A stretch of DNA of 64,000 nt from the NCBI GenBank assembly GCA_022495005.1, contig JAGYXB010001100.1:1488001-1552000 (forward strand), in the 5' to 3' direction. The DNA is from Rhyacophila brunnea (taxonomy: Eukaryota; Arthropoda; Insecta; Trichoptera; Rhyacophilidae). This document shows, in pieces, positions 12,455 to 25,343 of the stretch. The notes beneath the pieces are model-generated. The model was not told where the DNA came from, did no database searches, and worked only from the letters and a program-made list of their open reading frames with translations. The translations under genes and the position numbers were made by a program. Each line of letters opens with the position of its first letter. Position 1 is the stretch's first letter.

Positions 12455-12791
12455 TGGTCTAGGACAATTTGGCGCCGGGACAACTAGACGTCACGCAATT
12501 CGAAATTAAATAGACGTTAGGTACTTATAAAAAAATATTTAATATTATTATTTATATTTAAATTATTATATTATGATTTAATATGTTTAAGTTCCAACGA
12601 AAAAAGAGTTTTTTTATTTTATGTAAAGCCTTAGGGACGGTAATTCTCAATCCGCAATAAAAAACATTATGTTAAGAGTAAAACTACTAAGTAGTAGATA
12701 GAAACTGATTAAAATTCCTCGTCTACGTTCTGTATGCGTGTCTACGACAGTGCGGCGTCCAATTGTCCTGGCGTGCAGTTGTCCCATTCCC
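12455..12791. mobile_element. 337-bp short relative of the long-inverted-repeat element
   Basis: The left tip TGGTCTAGGACAATTTGGCG and the right tip, read inward, GGGAATGGGACAACTG match the two different tips of the 5.4-kb element, in the opposite orientation. Exact TTCCCGCG flanks both sides (12447-12454 and 12792-12799). The interior keeps the TAGTAGATAGAAACTGATTA stretch near the right arm. It is an internally deleted, MITE-like derivative. Confidence 0.8.
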
Positions 12792-13619
12792 TTCCCGCGT
12801 ATTAGCCAGATCGGTTATAGGTACCTACTAGGCTACTACAACTACGCTAGATATCTAAATACATCCTTTTAAATATTTTAAAGGTAAAATAGGATTGCTT
12901 TATTAATATTGTATTAACTACGCTGCAACGGCGCTTTATGGAACTAAAACCTGCACACAATGCATAAATAATGGAAGCGACTATTTGGTACAAGTATTAT
13001 TATCTCTGTTATGACATCAGTCTTCTTTTTCTTCTCTGTTCTTTTAACAAGAAGTTACATACAATTTTTATGGAGGATCGGGCCCCATAATATGTCCTCT
13101 TATGACTGATTTTGTTTAGTAACCTTTCAATGGCTACCGGCAACTGGGCGTTTCCTCGCAATCGCCATGGTATCGGCGGTTAAAGGTTAATTCGCCAAGT
13201 GTGCTGGAGAATTTATTTTACAAATGTTTCGAATAAAATAACATATTATGTATATTGTTTATAAGTGATAACACTGATAACATAGCACAACACAACGTGG
13301 ACTTTCTTTATAGTCACACGATATTAATAATTTGCACATTCAATATTTTTGTGAAGATAATATCTACATTTATTTTTACGATTGCCACGGCCTACAGCTG
13401 TAATGGAAAAATACGCATTTCTTTAAAATAAACTGAAGTATTATCGATATTCTAGCATTGACATCTGTCTCAATATTTTTGACCAAGGTGAGTTAAAATG
13501 TTATAAAAAATCAGATAGGTAATCAAATTAAATAACAAGCTTATTTTAAAAACGCGTTTTTTATATTATTAACATTAATATGTCGATATAATAAAGTCAA
13601 TAAAGTAGAAAATAATCAC

Positions 13620-14045
13620 AAGATAAAAAGAACTTTTTTATATACAACGCATTTAAATTTTCTGTTGAATCATATAAACTTGACTTGACTAGCTTAAACT
13701 ATCAAAAAAATGTGTACTTGATAGAAATACTGAATAATGAAATGTCATTTCATATTGATTTCCATGGTAACGCACGTATATATTATTTAATAATTAAGTT
13801 GCTAGGACCCCCTAGCAACCAATAATGGTATCGAAATAACTTTTCATACAAAACAGAATTAACTAAAAATGAATTCAATTCTACTTAGATGGCTAAAAGT
13901 ATTAAAAATGCATTGGCATCGTGTTCTGATATATTCTAATAGTTTCAAATGTCTAGCTAGTCGGGAAGTTAGTTAAAAATCGATTGCAAGATTTGTACCG
14001 GACAAACAACCACCGGACAAATAAGAATACGGCCTAAGAAAAACG
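13620..14045 (+). repeat. Dispersed repeat D1, copy 1
   Basis: It shares CCATGGTAACGCACGTATAT, GTTGCTAGGACC, CATTGGCATCGTGTTCTGA, GTCTAGCTAGTCGGGAAG and CAAGATTTGTACCGGACAAAC with copies at 31141 and 37384 (opposite strand). No coding frame is conserved. AAGATAAAAAGAAC at 13620 shows the site that is split by mariner in copy 3. Confidence 0.8.
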
Positions 14046-14208
14046 TTGTAAAGTATCACAGCAATTCCAATAAATGTTTTTTTGAATCCCTTTTGAATCC
14101 CATCCCTTGTATGTTTCAAGAAAATTATTTACTTATGTCAAGAAAGTGCTGTTTTACATGATCACAAAGGGACTTATTGTAGCGATTTGTATATTTTCGT
14201 ATTATATA

Positions 14209-14448
14209 ACGCCCATGATAACCGAGCGGCTTACGCGTCGGCTTATAATGTCGTGGGTGCCAGGTTCGAATCCTGGGTCTGGCAAATACCTATATTGTTT
14301 TTTTAATGTGTGTTTGTAGTCAAGGTATGGACCTAATAGGTTGTGCAGGTCTAATATCCATTTCTCGTAAAAAAAAAAGAACAAAAACCTGTTAATACAA
14401 ACCACCTCCACTATGTGTTATTACTCAATATTATGATCGGACATGGTC
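14209..14448 (+). repeat. tRNA-headed SINE S1, copy 1
   Basis: A tRNA-like head has an A-box region (GATAACCGAGCGGCTTACG) and B-box GGTTCGAATCC (14263-14273), followed by a body with GTATGGACCTAATAGGTTG, CCATTTCTCGTAAAAA and GATCGGACATGGTC. It is not a functional tRNA: the body continues directly and the stems do not close well. An internal Pol III promoter is expected. Confidence 0.75.
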
Positions 14449-14801
14449 AAAACATTTTTTTGACCAGGCTGAGGTGTGAGAGATTTTATTTTCTGTCATT
14501 TAGTTAGAAACGAATTCAAATATTTCACAGAGTGAAAACATTTATTCAACTAGTGTTAGCTTTTTAAAATGAGTCTTTTTCGTTTGACCTGCCCCAACCC
14601 TTAAATTAGGAAGTGGTCTTCTTATCTCAGATAAATTTAATATACTATATTATAGAACTGTCTTTTTGACAGTTAAACTTGATTTAAGTATGACTCGTTG
14701 AGATAAATATCTGTTCAAATATTATAAAAACATGCACCTATTCATCAAATGCCTCTGTATTTACAGTGGTATGTTAGTTTTCAACCACTGAATATTGTGG
14801 G

Positions 14802-15360
14802 TAGAGTTGGGTATTTCCCGAGAAAATCTCAATCTCGAGATTCGGGATTTCCCGAAATGATGAAATTTTGAATTATCGAGATTCGGGATTTCCAGAAAAT
14901 AATTCTTGAGATATCGGGAAATTAAAAAAAAAACCTGTAAAAATCGTAAAATCAGTGTAAAAACAGACAAATTCTAAAAAAATATGATTTTTATTATATG
15001 ATATGAAGAAGACAAACAAAATAGAAGTAAGAAAACAACAATATTTCAAAACATTACTTATTAAAATAGAATTTCAAAAAACACAGACTGTCAATGGCTG
15101 CGTCTGACAATCGCGTACGCTTTTGAGATACAAAATTCCCTGATGTTGCAAAAATTGCGCTCATTTTCAGTAGAATAGATAGATATAGAAAATCGTTTTA
15201 ATTAATATTTAATAATAAAGAAATCCCGAATCCCGAGAAAAAAATCTCGAGATCCGGGATTTCCCGAAATGTTAAAAACTTAAATTCTCGAGATTCGGGA
15301 TGGAAAATCTCGAAAATTTCTCGAGAATTCCCGTCGGGAAAATCCCGAAACCCAACTCTA
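14802..15360. mobile_element. hAT-like MITE with CCCGA-rich palindromic ends
   Basis: TAGAGTTGGGTATTTCCCGAG and its inverted partner ending ...CGAAACCCAACTCTA bound the element. ATTGTGGG (14794-14801) and GTTGTGGG (15361-15368) flank it, one mismatch in 8. Inside, repeats of CTCGAGATTCGGGATTTCCC occur in both orientations, allowing long folded structures. Confidence 0.8.
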
Positions 15361-17174
15361 GTTGTGGGTATATGAACGGATAGCTGAGAATGGCTTAATT
15401 CAACAATTCGTTACAGGCTCTCATGATGATTATGGTACTCGTGGTTTAGGCGTCGGTCGCACGTATTGACGGAGATCCTATGTAAAATATCCATAAGTAT
15501 CATTACAAAATAATGTAAATTTCGTTTATTCGCCTACACAAGAGAGTGATCACTGGGAAATGGAGGCTATAATTTATTATACTTACATCTCTTCTTCCCT
15601 GAGTCAAAGTCACATGCTCTTATTTGCAATCAATACATAAAAGCGCTTGTAAGTGATGGGTTGAGCGAATGGCCAACAATCAATTCGCATTAAAAGTCTT
15701 TTAAGATACCTTCACACTGCGCTAGTTTTTTTTAATGAAAATGGTAAAAGTGAATACATATTTATTTTACTTAATGGGAGTCGCTCATGTTTCGGTTGTT
15801 GGCTGCGAGCATCCCAGTCACGATTACGGGTGATGGCTATGTGGGATGTAGTGAAATTTCATTGATTTGTATTATTATTGGATTGAATTGAACTGACGCA
15901 CGTGCTCACCACACGTCTGCGGCCATTTTCCGCCACGGAAGCCTTCGACGTAACTCTCACAGCGTTGGCTAAAATTATAAAAATGTAAGTATAGCTAGTA
16001 ACCAAGGACTGAACAAAATCGAAGCATAAGTGTTAATATGATGGCTTTCTGTATTGGTAGGCGGAGCACTGGGAACACTTTGGAAATTCGAGGAACCCAG
16101 GCCTACAAAATGTTACAATAATATTATGTAGGTATACGTGTAATATACAGTGATACCAATATGCAGTGATTTATACTGAAGCAAAGCGCCGCTTACCAGC
16201 CCTTTAACTAGACAAAAGCGTCGGCGCCTGATTACAACTGTATCCATACTTCTTCGCGTAGGTATCTGAGAAACGCCACATGTCTGTATCTCTTGAATGA
16301 TTGACTTATGAATCTTTATATGACGGTGTACAGATCGTGCCGCATATTTTAGGTTAACCTACATTCGACGTTAGTTTTTTTTACGGTTTTTTTTTGTTTC
16401 GACATATGTTTCAGTAATGGATTGGCGAGTAAATTAGAGCTATGCACAGTTTGTATTATCATTATTAACTCCGGCGTTAATTCGCGATACCGAACGACAC
16501 ATAACCAAAATGAAAAAAAGAGCCTAATCGTGCCCACCAATCACGGATAATTTAAGAAAGTCGTACTACAAAGTTTCGCGCCAAAAGTCAACACGCCTGG
16601 GCATAGAGAATGTTTCCTTTACATTAATGAGTTATAAAAAAATAGATACATATTGAAATAATTTAAAATGCAATATTTAGTGGCGCAGACGGGTGATAAC
16701 ATTACAAAAGATGCCAACCAGCTGCTAATAAATAGGAACTGGAAAAGACGTGCGGAGGACCGTTCCGGCTGGAGGACGGCGGTGGAGGAGGCCAGCGCTC
16801 GACTTGAGCTGTAGCGCCATCGAAGAAGAAGTGGCGCAGACACATTAAAATGGCAATTAAGATTTTGGTACAATTTAATAATTATATGACTAGTTTCAAC
16901 TGTTTCGAGACCCCTTTTTATAATTTCTGACGAATCGATCGCGTCATCTGCGTCAAAGAGATGACATACTTTCTTGTTGATTTTTTAAAATGTCCAATCT
17001 ACAAATCTAACTACCTACTAATTCTAAAAAGTTATTAACTAGATGGCAGTGCCAAACTATATTTATAAATATAAAACATACCTATATAAGTGTACAATAT
17101 ATTCTTTATAACACTTTATAGTGAAACAGTAGTGTATTTAGTAATATATAAGTGGAACAATCACAAACACCCAG
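15361..17174. other. Gene-free stretch with one retroelement tail
   Basis: It contains the non-LTR tail at 16715-16845. The remainder shows no conserved frame, inverted end or repeat partner that I could find. Confidence 0.45.
16715..16845 (+). mobile_element. Non-LTR retrotransposon 3' end fragment
   Basis: The frame reads NRNWKRRAEDRSGWRTAVEE, then ASARLEL, stop and a GAAGAAGAAG tract. The W.RRA.DR..WR..V motif followed by an A/G-rich 3' end is the usual final peptide of insect RTE-type elements. Only about 130 bp remain. Confidence 0.6.
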
Positions 17175-17290
17175 GCTTTGAGAAAATCACATACTTAAAT
17201 TTATTGTGAGTTGTGACCTCACCGGGTCGAACCCGGAACTCCCGGAGGAAAGACCAACTCCTTACGCACTGCACCACGAGAGCAGCCGTA
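17175..17290 (-). repeat. tRNA-headed SINE S2, copy 1
   Basis: On the minus strand CTCGTGGTGCAGTGCGTAAG precedes GGGTTCGACCCGG (B-box), then AAGTATGTGATTTTCTCAAA. The head and short body match the copy at 48186-48272. Confidence 0.7.
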
Positions 17291-17799
17291 TGATCGAAAA
17301 TCTATGTCCTATTGCGCAATACATTTTTGAACAATGTTAACGAATATCAAAGAAAATTTTCCCACAGGCGACCTTTTCCCTTATCATACATTTTATCAAT
17401 TATTATCAATTAGTATCATTTTTTTTTGACAAGTGTACGAAATTATTACCTTTTATAGTATTTACGTGATTTATGTATGGAAATTAAATGATGCAGCACA
17501 CTTCCTAAATCGATCGCGGCACATTCGTGTGTCGCATCACGCTGGTTGGGAAACTCTGCCGTATAGAAATCGCAAAATAAATTATTATTTCGAAAAGTGT
17601 TATAGGTCGATAGCTTTAACGTGGTAGGTACCTACACATTTTACAGTATGTTTTCGAAGTATTTAAATTTAAACCCCTCTTGTAAAACAAGGATTACTGT
17701 TTTATATACAGTGGTCGTGTATTTACTGTGTAGGTATTTACATCTATCGGTTTAAAGGTCGATAACCTCATTGTGTCCATAGTCCATAGTCAATACAGA

Positions 17800-17855
17800 A
17801 TGCACCTTCCGTCTGGTGCCTTGCGGAGGTGAGGCAGACCGGAGGTGCATCATTC
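17800..17855. other. Short GC-rich hairpin
   Basis: TGCACCTTCCGTCTG and CAGACCGGAGGTGCA flank a 20-nt loop and pair over about 13 of 15 positions. It could be a transcribed hairpin or part of an old repeat. Confidence 0.4.
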
Positions 17856-18140
17856 GAGTCAGTACGGTTTAGAACAGGTGAGGTAATTCAATTAGCGCTC
17901 GGTACAGTGACGTTTCGCGTTATATTGTTAGAGAGGAAAGAAATTAAACCTCCTCAAAAATCTTATTACTATTGTTAGATTGTTTGCGATTTGTTTTACT
18001 ATGGAAATATGAACTTTTAATTTTAATGTATGAGATAATACCAGTAAACAATTTGAGTATGTATGTTACATAGCGCCTCGGAGGGTGGGTATGTTAGGCA
18101 TAAGACGGAACATCATTTAAGAAACCAATTCCTTATGAAG

Positions 18141-18523
18141 TACTGTCGAACAAGAACTTCTTGTCCACGTGTTAAAACTGTGAACTAACAAGCCTCTCCT
18201 GTGCAGTTAATCGCACTTCCGTTTTCAAATGAAAAACGCCCCCATATTTATCATTTCATTTTACTCTTCCGTGGTGTACATCTCTATCAATGTACGTAAT
18301 TTGCTGCTTTTTATAATAAAATATGTCTAAAACGATCAGGAGTGATGTTAGAAATATTAGTAGTACACTTTTGGTTTATTTCGAAGAAAGGGAGTCGCAT
18401 CTAAAAAGAGAGCCGATGCATTATTGAAATACGCGTTGCCGCCATGACAGGTACGTCGCTGAGAAGTCTTCTATATAAGACTACAGCGACTTCCTGTTGT
18501 CGAGATGTTGTTGTCGGACAGTA
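18141..18523. mobile_element. MITE, same family as 54629-55226
   Basis: The ends TACTGTCGAACAAGAAC and, inverted, TACTGTCCGACAACAAC carry TA at each tip. The internal CCACGTGTTAAAACTGTGAA stretch matches the tandem unit of the intronic copy. It is uninterrupted and so shows the family's size (about 383 bp). Confidence 0.75.
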
Positions 18524-18849
18524 CCTAGTGGTGATGTATGTTGCCAAACTGATGAAATGGATGGAGTGAACACACCGTTCAATGAGACGTGATACCTTCG
18601 ACCCAAGCCACGCGATATTTCATTTTCATTTCATCAAGATTCACCATAGTTTGTGTTTATTTTCTGCAACGGTCTTAGGGGGCACTAGCCAGCGTGTACT
18701 ATTTATGTCGGATCTTAACAGCCTACCCTCACCCTTCGCCATTGCAGTCTTAGGTATACCTCGTCTTCCGTTAATCTTTCCAGTCAGCACTCTGTAGTCT
18801 TTGCTAGGTGGATGAGTGCGAACGTTGCTCAGAGTAAAGCATACTGCAA

Positions 18850-19128
18850 CCCTATGTTGTAACTTGTGACATGAAGTCATCCGACGACATGACGTCATAT
18901 GACATCATTGTGACGTACTACCGGAGTGAGTCAATAGTCTTCGAGAAATTAACGCTACTCTAATACTGGCGTTATTCATGGTCCCCATACACAAATAGGT
19001 GTTTCGGCATAATAATATCTATGGTGAGCCGTGTGCATTGGGCGGCTCGCCTCGATGCGTGTATTGAGCATACATCACAATTACGTCATGTCGTCGGGTG
19101 ACTTCATGTCACAAGTTACAACATAGGG
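18850..19128. mobile_element. MITE with about 40-bp inverted ends
   Basis: CCCTATGTTGTAACTTGTGA, continuing CATGAAGTCA.CCGACGACATGACGT, is mirrored almost perfectly at the right end. The flanking duplication is unclear. An ACGTCATATGACATCATTGTGACGT run near the left arm adds further local symmetry. Confidence 0.7.
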
Positions 19129-19674
19129 CTGCTGGTTGATGTACAAAGGGAGAACTGTCCAAATCGAATATAGTAATTTATTGTAGGTACAAAAATGAAT
19201 TGGTTATTTTTCTATAAATATGGCACACCACTGCGAAATATCGCACGGAAGGCACTGGGCCGGTGGGGAAAGGAAGTACCTCGCATCACCTCTGATGCAA
19301 TAATTATCGCGATTGGTGACAATGACCCGTGTGCTATTACGATGATGTTAACGCTTGTCATAGAATACGCGTGCTTTCACGGTAAGTAGGTACATATCTC
19401 ACCAGCATCTTTGAGTAATAAAATTCTATTTTGTTTGGTTTTTATAATCATATCGGCGGAACATATAAACATACCAATGTAAGTGTCTTCGCCGCTAAGT
19501 TCTCTGGGCGGATGAGTGAGGCGGGGGGACGTCTATACATGTCTTGTCGGTATGTCAGAATGGTTAATCAACCCATTTTGCTACAATTTCTCGCTTATTT
19601 TCTTGAGTAAAATCATTTGTTCGTCTGAAATGCTGTATCGGTCGAAAAATAAATAAAGTTCGACAATTGTGTAA

Positions 19675-20077
19675 GCCGGCTCGCACATCACAACTCGTCT
19701 CGTCTGCAACGTGTCGAATACGTCGATGTGACGTCATCGTTATTCACAAAACACACGTTGTTAGATGGAGCTCCGTAGATCGGTGGAATGCGACTTTTTA
19801 GTTTGAAAAAACATATAATGCTGCTATCAACAAATCGCATGCGTTTCGGCCTGCGAGTCGAAGACGCTAGAACGCATATGCACACCTACGAATTGGTCAT
19901 TCCTATACCCGCTCGCCGGTCGCCGCATCCAAATGTATATGCGTTTCGAGACGTTACGCGCGACTGTCGCTAGGTAGATTTGCGCGGTCTTCATCTGCAG
20001 CATAGGAACGACGTTTCTGGAAGGTTTGATTTATAGCTGTGTGGCAGACGTGAGATATTATAGATGTGAGAGCCGGC
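19675..20077. mobile_element. Harbinger-like MITE, TAA duplication
   Basis: GCCGGCTCGCACATC and, inverted, GCCGGCTCTCACATC bound about 400 bp, flanked by TAA on each side. Three-base TWA duplications are typical of PIF/Harbinger elements. Internal CGCATATGC / GCATGCGTTTCG motifs recur in both orientations. No coding capacity. Confidence 0.7.
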
Positions 20078-20080
20078 TAA

Positions 20081-23000
20081 GGGTGACCATTAATCAAACA
20101 TTTTCTAGGGGCGGGGGGCGTAACTTTGGGAACCTCTGGTATACAGTTTTATGGGTACCATCAGTTACACATAGATTGTTCTTGGTACACATGCATGTGT
20201 AATAATTCGTTCAATGTTTGTATTGATAAATGCTGGACGAAGTTCTCCCTTCCACTTCTTGAGTTCGTTGATCCAGTGGGTTTAGGGGCCTGTGGTCGTG
20301 TAATGCCCCTTAGGTGCCACTGTTTGACTGTATCTGTCAACGTATCCAAACAACAGGCCATTCATCAGCTTGGCAACCTCTATCACATCGTGTATAAGTA
20401 AATCGTTTTACAGTGGCACCATGGGTACGGCAAATGAGGAATGATTTACCTATACCTTTCTCTGTCTCCTTATCCATTGTTTTATTTTGTGCCTTTCAGC
20501 GATATGGCCAACAAGCACCTTTCCATGCCACGTTGTTTTTTTTCTTTTGGATTAGTGGTCCATGTTTTACATTCATACACGCTAGTACCTACCTACTGGT
20601 TGAACCATTGATTTACCATAATATGATAGGTTTTTACCTAATTTCGCATAGGTTTAACACGTACTTCATTTTTAACATTTCGTAAAACAATCAAGACCGT
20701 TTATTGGTCGGGCTATTGATTGATATTAGGCGGTATGCCGCCAATGGCTATGGGACAGTTTACAGCCAGTGAGGTTTTATATAACGCAGGTGAGTCTAAA
20801 CTGAACGTGGTCTCCACTATTTTCGCTTATAAAGGCGTCTCTATGAGCACAGTGATAGAAGGCCCACTTACGGAGCAGGGCATACAGAGGAACCAGCGCA
20901 TCTTCTTCCTGAAAAACCTGAAGACTGCGTAGAAGCCCCCAGAAAACGGGGAACTAAATCGGACGCAGACCGGAATCGACGGACCTCCTAATGAGAATGC
21001 ACGAAGCAAACCCTAAAAAATGTTCACCAAGAGACAAACTCACCCAGACCACAAATTGGGTCTCGGGCCGGTCGCGAAGCCACCGAGGCCCAACTTCAAA
21101 AGAAAGGGAATAAAAAACTACCTAAAAGCACTCCTAGAGATAGATACTTCATATAATGGGGATAGGCAACGTTTGCCTGGCGCCCCATATCTAAGGGTCG
21201 TATGCATGAGATTCCCAAAAACCTTATAGGCTATATACAACACGTTTGTATGCATGAGTACAAACGTAATTCGTTGTTTAATGTGACGTCATCATGTGTC
21301 AGTGTATCTGTATAATGGCAATCTTATAAAATTTCATTCCCCAGTCAATCGATCAATAATTCAAAATTTTGAAATTGTAAATGTATCTGAAAGTGTGCGA
21401 ACGGTACCAAATGAATAATTATTATGAACTTTAAATAATTTATCAGTTATTTTATCACATTTATTTTATAATTCTACTGTACTAAAGGATAAAGTATTGC
21501 CAGTAAATATTTCCATTTGGTGGCAATACTGAATACATACATATTATTATGACTAACTTCACTTTAATTATGAAATGTCAAAACAGAATAAGAATAAATG
21601 ACAGAAATGCAAACGGATTTAGGTAATAATATGTAATGATCTCTGTATAATATTATCATTTATACCAATCACCGTATGACACTAATGATGTATCCAGTGT
21701 ATTTGAGAGTTCTGCCTTGTTTATTACAGTTATCTTACAATAATTAACTAGGTAGGTAGGTACCATATATTTTGAAGAATGCAGAATGCTTCCAATTGCA
21801 TATTTTAATGCCAGATACAGCAGTAGGTACCTATTTTTGCGGTCGTTTAGCGGAGATATTTTATCGTAATCTTATGTAAATCCATCTTATCTCTCCATGA
21901 TAAATATTGCGCTTTGATATTTGACATTTGAAAGTGACAGATAAAGCAGCCATTTTCAATGGCGTGTGACGTCAGATTGCTTACGCTATACGCTATATGA
22001 TGGAAAATCGGTTAAATAGCTTATAAAGAATTTGGGAATCTCATACATACGGCCCTAAGCTAATACCCCAAGCAAGCAAGCACAGTGATAATTCGAACCT
22101 TGTTGGATTGAACACTTACGTTGTAGGCACATCGAACTGTTACATTTGAATATATTATTTAGATTTAGACACACCCCATGTCAGTTTGGATCTACGAGCA
22201 ATCTCGTCACGGAGGACAAGCATTATGCAATGATATTGCCTCTCAAATGCATATAATACATATTATGTAGCTATTTTCGACAGCCTCAAAGTTCATAAAA
22301 AGGCTTATCCAACCGCGTTAGCTTCACACGTACGATCGCATTACAGTTACAAAGTGATGGATGACTGATGAGTATTTTAATGTACACCCACCTTCAGTTA
22401 TTTTAACTATGTATATTATATATTGTTACGATAGATGGGCTTAGTTAAAAAAAAAAAAACAATGTTGGGATAGCGAAATTGCCGCGAAAAAAACCTAACG
22501 TGTCCAAAGGCTGTTTCATGTAGAACAAATCGAATACGATTGGATGCATTGGCGTACGCAGGTTTTTACTGTTCTAATCAGAGCTGTGAAATTCTTAGAT
22601 TTAAGGGCTCGATTCCTGTGTTATAAATCGCGAGAAATTCTGTACGGTAAACATTTAAACACCCCATAAGACAATATTTTTTTTATACTCTGAAATACAA
22701 TGATTTCACAAAATGGTAGATAATAGTATGTATACCTAAATTATTTTTAATTCGACGAAAGTCGGTAGCTATTTCTGGTGTCACTCTTATTATCAAGATA
22801 ACAAGATGTGACAATCGAAATAGCCACCAATAAACCAACCTGTAGAATTAGGTATCACTTTGTAGAATGAAATTTTACCAATAAAATGCTAACCCTAAAA
22901 AATATGATTATCAGTAGTTTTAAAGAGCACGTGGAAACAGTACGTCTATTTTTTTTTTAATTCCGTCGGGTTCTCAAAATTTTGAAACCAGAGTTCCAGG

Positions 23001-23965
23001 GATCTATTCCGGTTCGTTTCCCAGCTCATAAATATTCAATTACGTTGAGTTGTCTGTTACTGTAGGTGAATTTGATACATATTACTGCTTCAATATTAAG
23101 GTAGTGGACCGTAGAGGCGCTGGAATGGGAGGAAGTATTAGTGAAAATCTAGGATGCTCAAAATGGGCAGTTAATACAAATCTATATCTTTCATAATATT
23201 CACATGCAAGTGTGAATAATTGTTGTGTTTTAAGTTGTATCAGGAGTCATACGATTTGTGTTCACGAAAATAAGAAAATGTCACATTCAAATATTTTGTC
23301 TTTATTGCGTGTCATGTTATGTGTTTTTAAGTGGTAAAACATTCGGCTTTTTTAAGCATAATAATAGATTTCAATGATCTTTTACGTGTCGTTTAATTGT
23401 ATGTGTTTTAAGTGATGATAAGTTCTGCCTGTAGAAGAACAAACATCGCAGTTTCAATAGACTTTTATTAAATTTTTATTTTCAGTAAGTATATCATTTT
23501 TGGGTGGTTTTCTGATAAAAGTATGGTATACCTACATTGTTAGGAGCGGGAAATAGCGGCTATCAATTATTTTGGTAATTGGGACATCAAAATAACCGTT
23601 GATTTTGTACTTTGACATTTTAAAATCTAGCGTGAGTAGACATAATTTTTGCTCTACCCAGGTAGACATCACTTTCATTCTGTTTTATTGTGCTCTCCAC
23701 CTACCTGCCCAGGTGGAAATGCCAGGCGTTTGATACGAGTCGTTTTTATCGCCTCTATTCTCCGCTATAACAACTATTGTGCAAATAATTTTACCGTCCT
23801 CATTTTGTTTCATGACCCTTTTTACGAGCCGGAGCACTTGTGCCGAAATGGTTTTCCACGACTGGCCTAATAGAGCGTTTGACGTCACACCAGTGGTCGA
23901 TAACTGTTTATTTTAATAGTATTAAAAACAATTGAATCAAAATCATTTTGCTGCGTCATATGGAG
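20081..23965. other. Gene-free stretch with unassigned moderately GC-rich blocks
   Basis: Blocks at 20130-20480 and 20720-21200 are less AT-rich and hold frames of 60-91 codons (for example MAMGQFTASEVLYNAGES at 20750), but no family is recognisable. They may be decayed retroelement pieces. A short inverted pair (GGTAGCTATTTCTGGTGTCA against its complement) lies at 22764-22828. The rest is AT-rich and featureless to me. Confidence 0.4.
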
Positions 23966-24280
23966 CAATGTTTCTTAACCTTTTTAAATCCGCGGACCAC
24001 AAAAAAATCAAAAAATGTTATGCGGACCATCAACATTGGAATAAAATAATAAATATTTATATAATTGATTTTTTATTCAAAACAATTAATTTTGCGACAC
24101 AGTAGGTATGCTGATATAACATTATTTAAGTATATTAAAACAAACAGTAAGTAACAAAATAATATAATTAAAAAATTCATAAAATTCGATTGTTACTATA
24201 AATACTAACTATTTTTGAATTGCACAACAATTTTGCGGCCCACCTAAAAATCTTTGCGGACCACCGGTTAAGAACCTGTG
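23966..24280. mobile_element. hAT-like MITE, TTCTTAACC ends
   Basis: The inverted ends CAATGTTTCTTAACC and CACAGGTTCTTAACC are flanked by ATATGGAG and ATATAAAG (6 of 8 identical). GCGGACCA occurs inside both ends in opposite orientation. It is 315 bp and AT-rich in the middle. Confidence 0.75.
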
Positions 24281-25307
24281 ATATAAAGGACGGAATAATT
24301 CCGATTCGTCCTTAGATACATCACTTTCAACTCCTGTGATGTTGTGAATTTCAAAAATTGAGATAAGCTAAGCTCTCTTGCTTCTAATCCACTCAATATT
24401 GTCGTAGTGATTATGACTAAACCCCGCAGAAAATTTTACGAAATAAAATAATTAAGAAAAATTACGTCATCATTCTTCGTAGGTCACGGTTGCATTTAAA
24501 TTTAAATAGACTGCCCCTGGCGCGTGCGTTGATGTCACTTTCGCGCCATAATTATTATATTATTTTAGAGCATCCGCATTTGTCAGTGTCAGTACATATC
24601 CAGCAATAGTAACGGGTTTCGTGATTCGGAAGTTTGATGAATTTTCAAATCGCTTTGTATTTTGCCGAATAAAAAAAAATGTTATACATTATTTACACGA
24701 CGCATGTGCGATCTCGGACAATACCATTGAAGTGAAATGAGTGGAGAAAGCTAGTGGTGGTTTTTACACGTCTGAAGAAAATAATATGTGGCCACGACAT
24801 AAACGTTGGTCTAGGAATGAGATTGTTTAGCGGCTGTCGAAGTGTGAAGTAGGTGCGGGACAATCATAAAACTTGAAGCTTGAAATGTGGGTGTACCAGT
24901 GGCGAAGGGTGGAGGTAGGCTGTTAAGATCTGACATAAACAGTGCACAATAAACTTTGTCAGTCATACGTATTTGTTTTCATTTAGTCTACAATTTACAG
25001 ATGTCGTTGGTTAGTTTTAATTAGCAAACAATAATCGTCTATCTATAAAATATTTAAAACTATGATAAATCATACATAACTTTCGATATTTTATAGATAA
25101 ACTAAGATTTTTTATCTATTACAGTTTGGTTTTGGCAGGGCTTAATGAATATAAAATAAATGAACCAACAATATGTGTAATATGAATTCTTAATCCAACG
25201 AAAACGAATAATTAATTATGAACGAAAAAGTGTGCACTATTATGTCGTATCGCCCAAAATATACCAAAACCAATACGGTTTGGTTAGGCAGGGTTTAATT
25301 GATAGTA

Positions 25308-25343
25308 GGCCAGCGCCTTACGCACTGCACCACGAGAGCCGCC
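25308..25343 (-). repeat. SINE S2 head fragment
   Basis: The minus strand reads GGCTCTCGTGGTGCAGTGCG, then TAAGGCGCTGGCC, the A-box half of S2 without the B-box. It is a truncated copy. Confidence 0.55.

Noticed and set aside
14209..14284. Possible functional tRNA gene
   Set aside because: The same head with a long shared body occurs at 30281-30514, which identifies a SINE.
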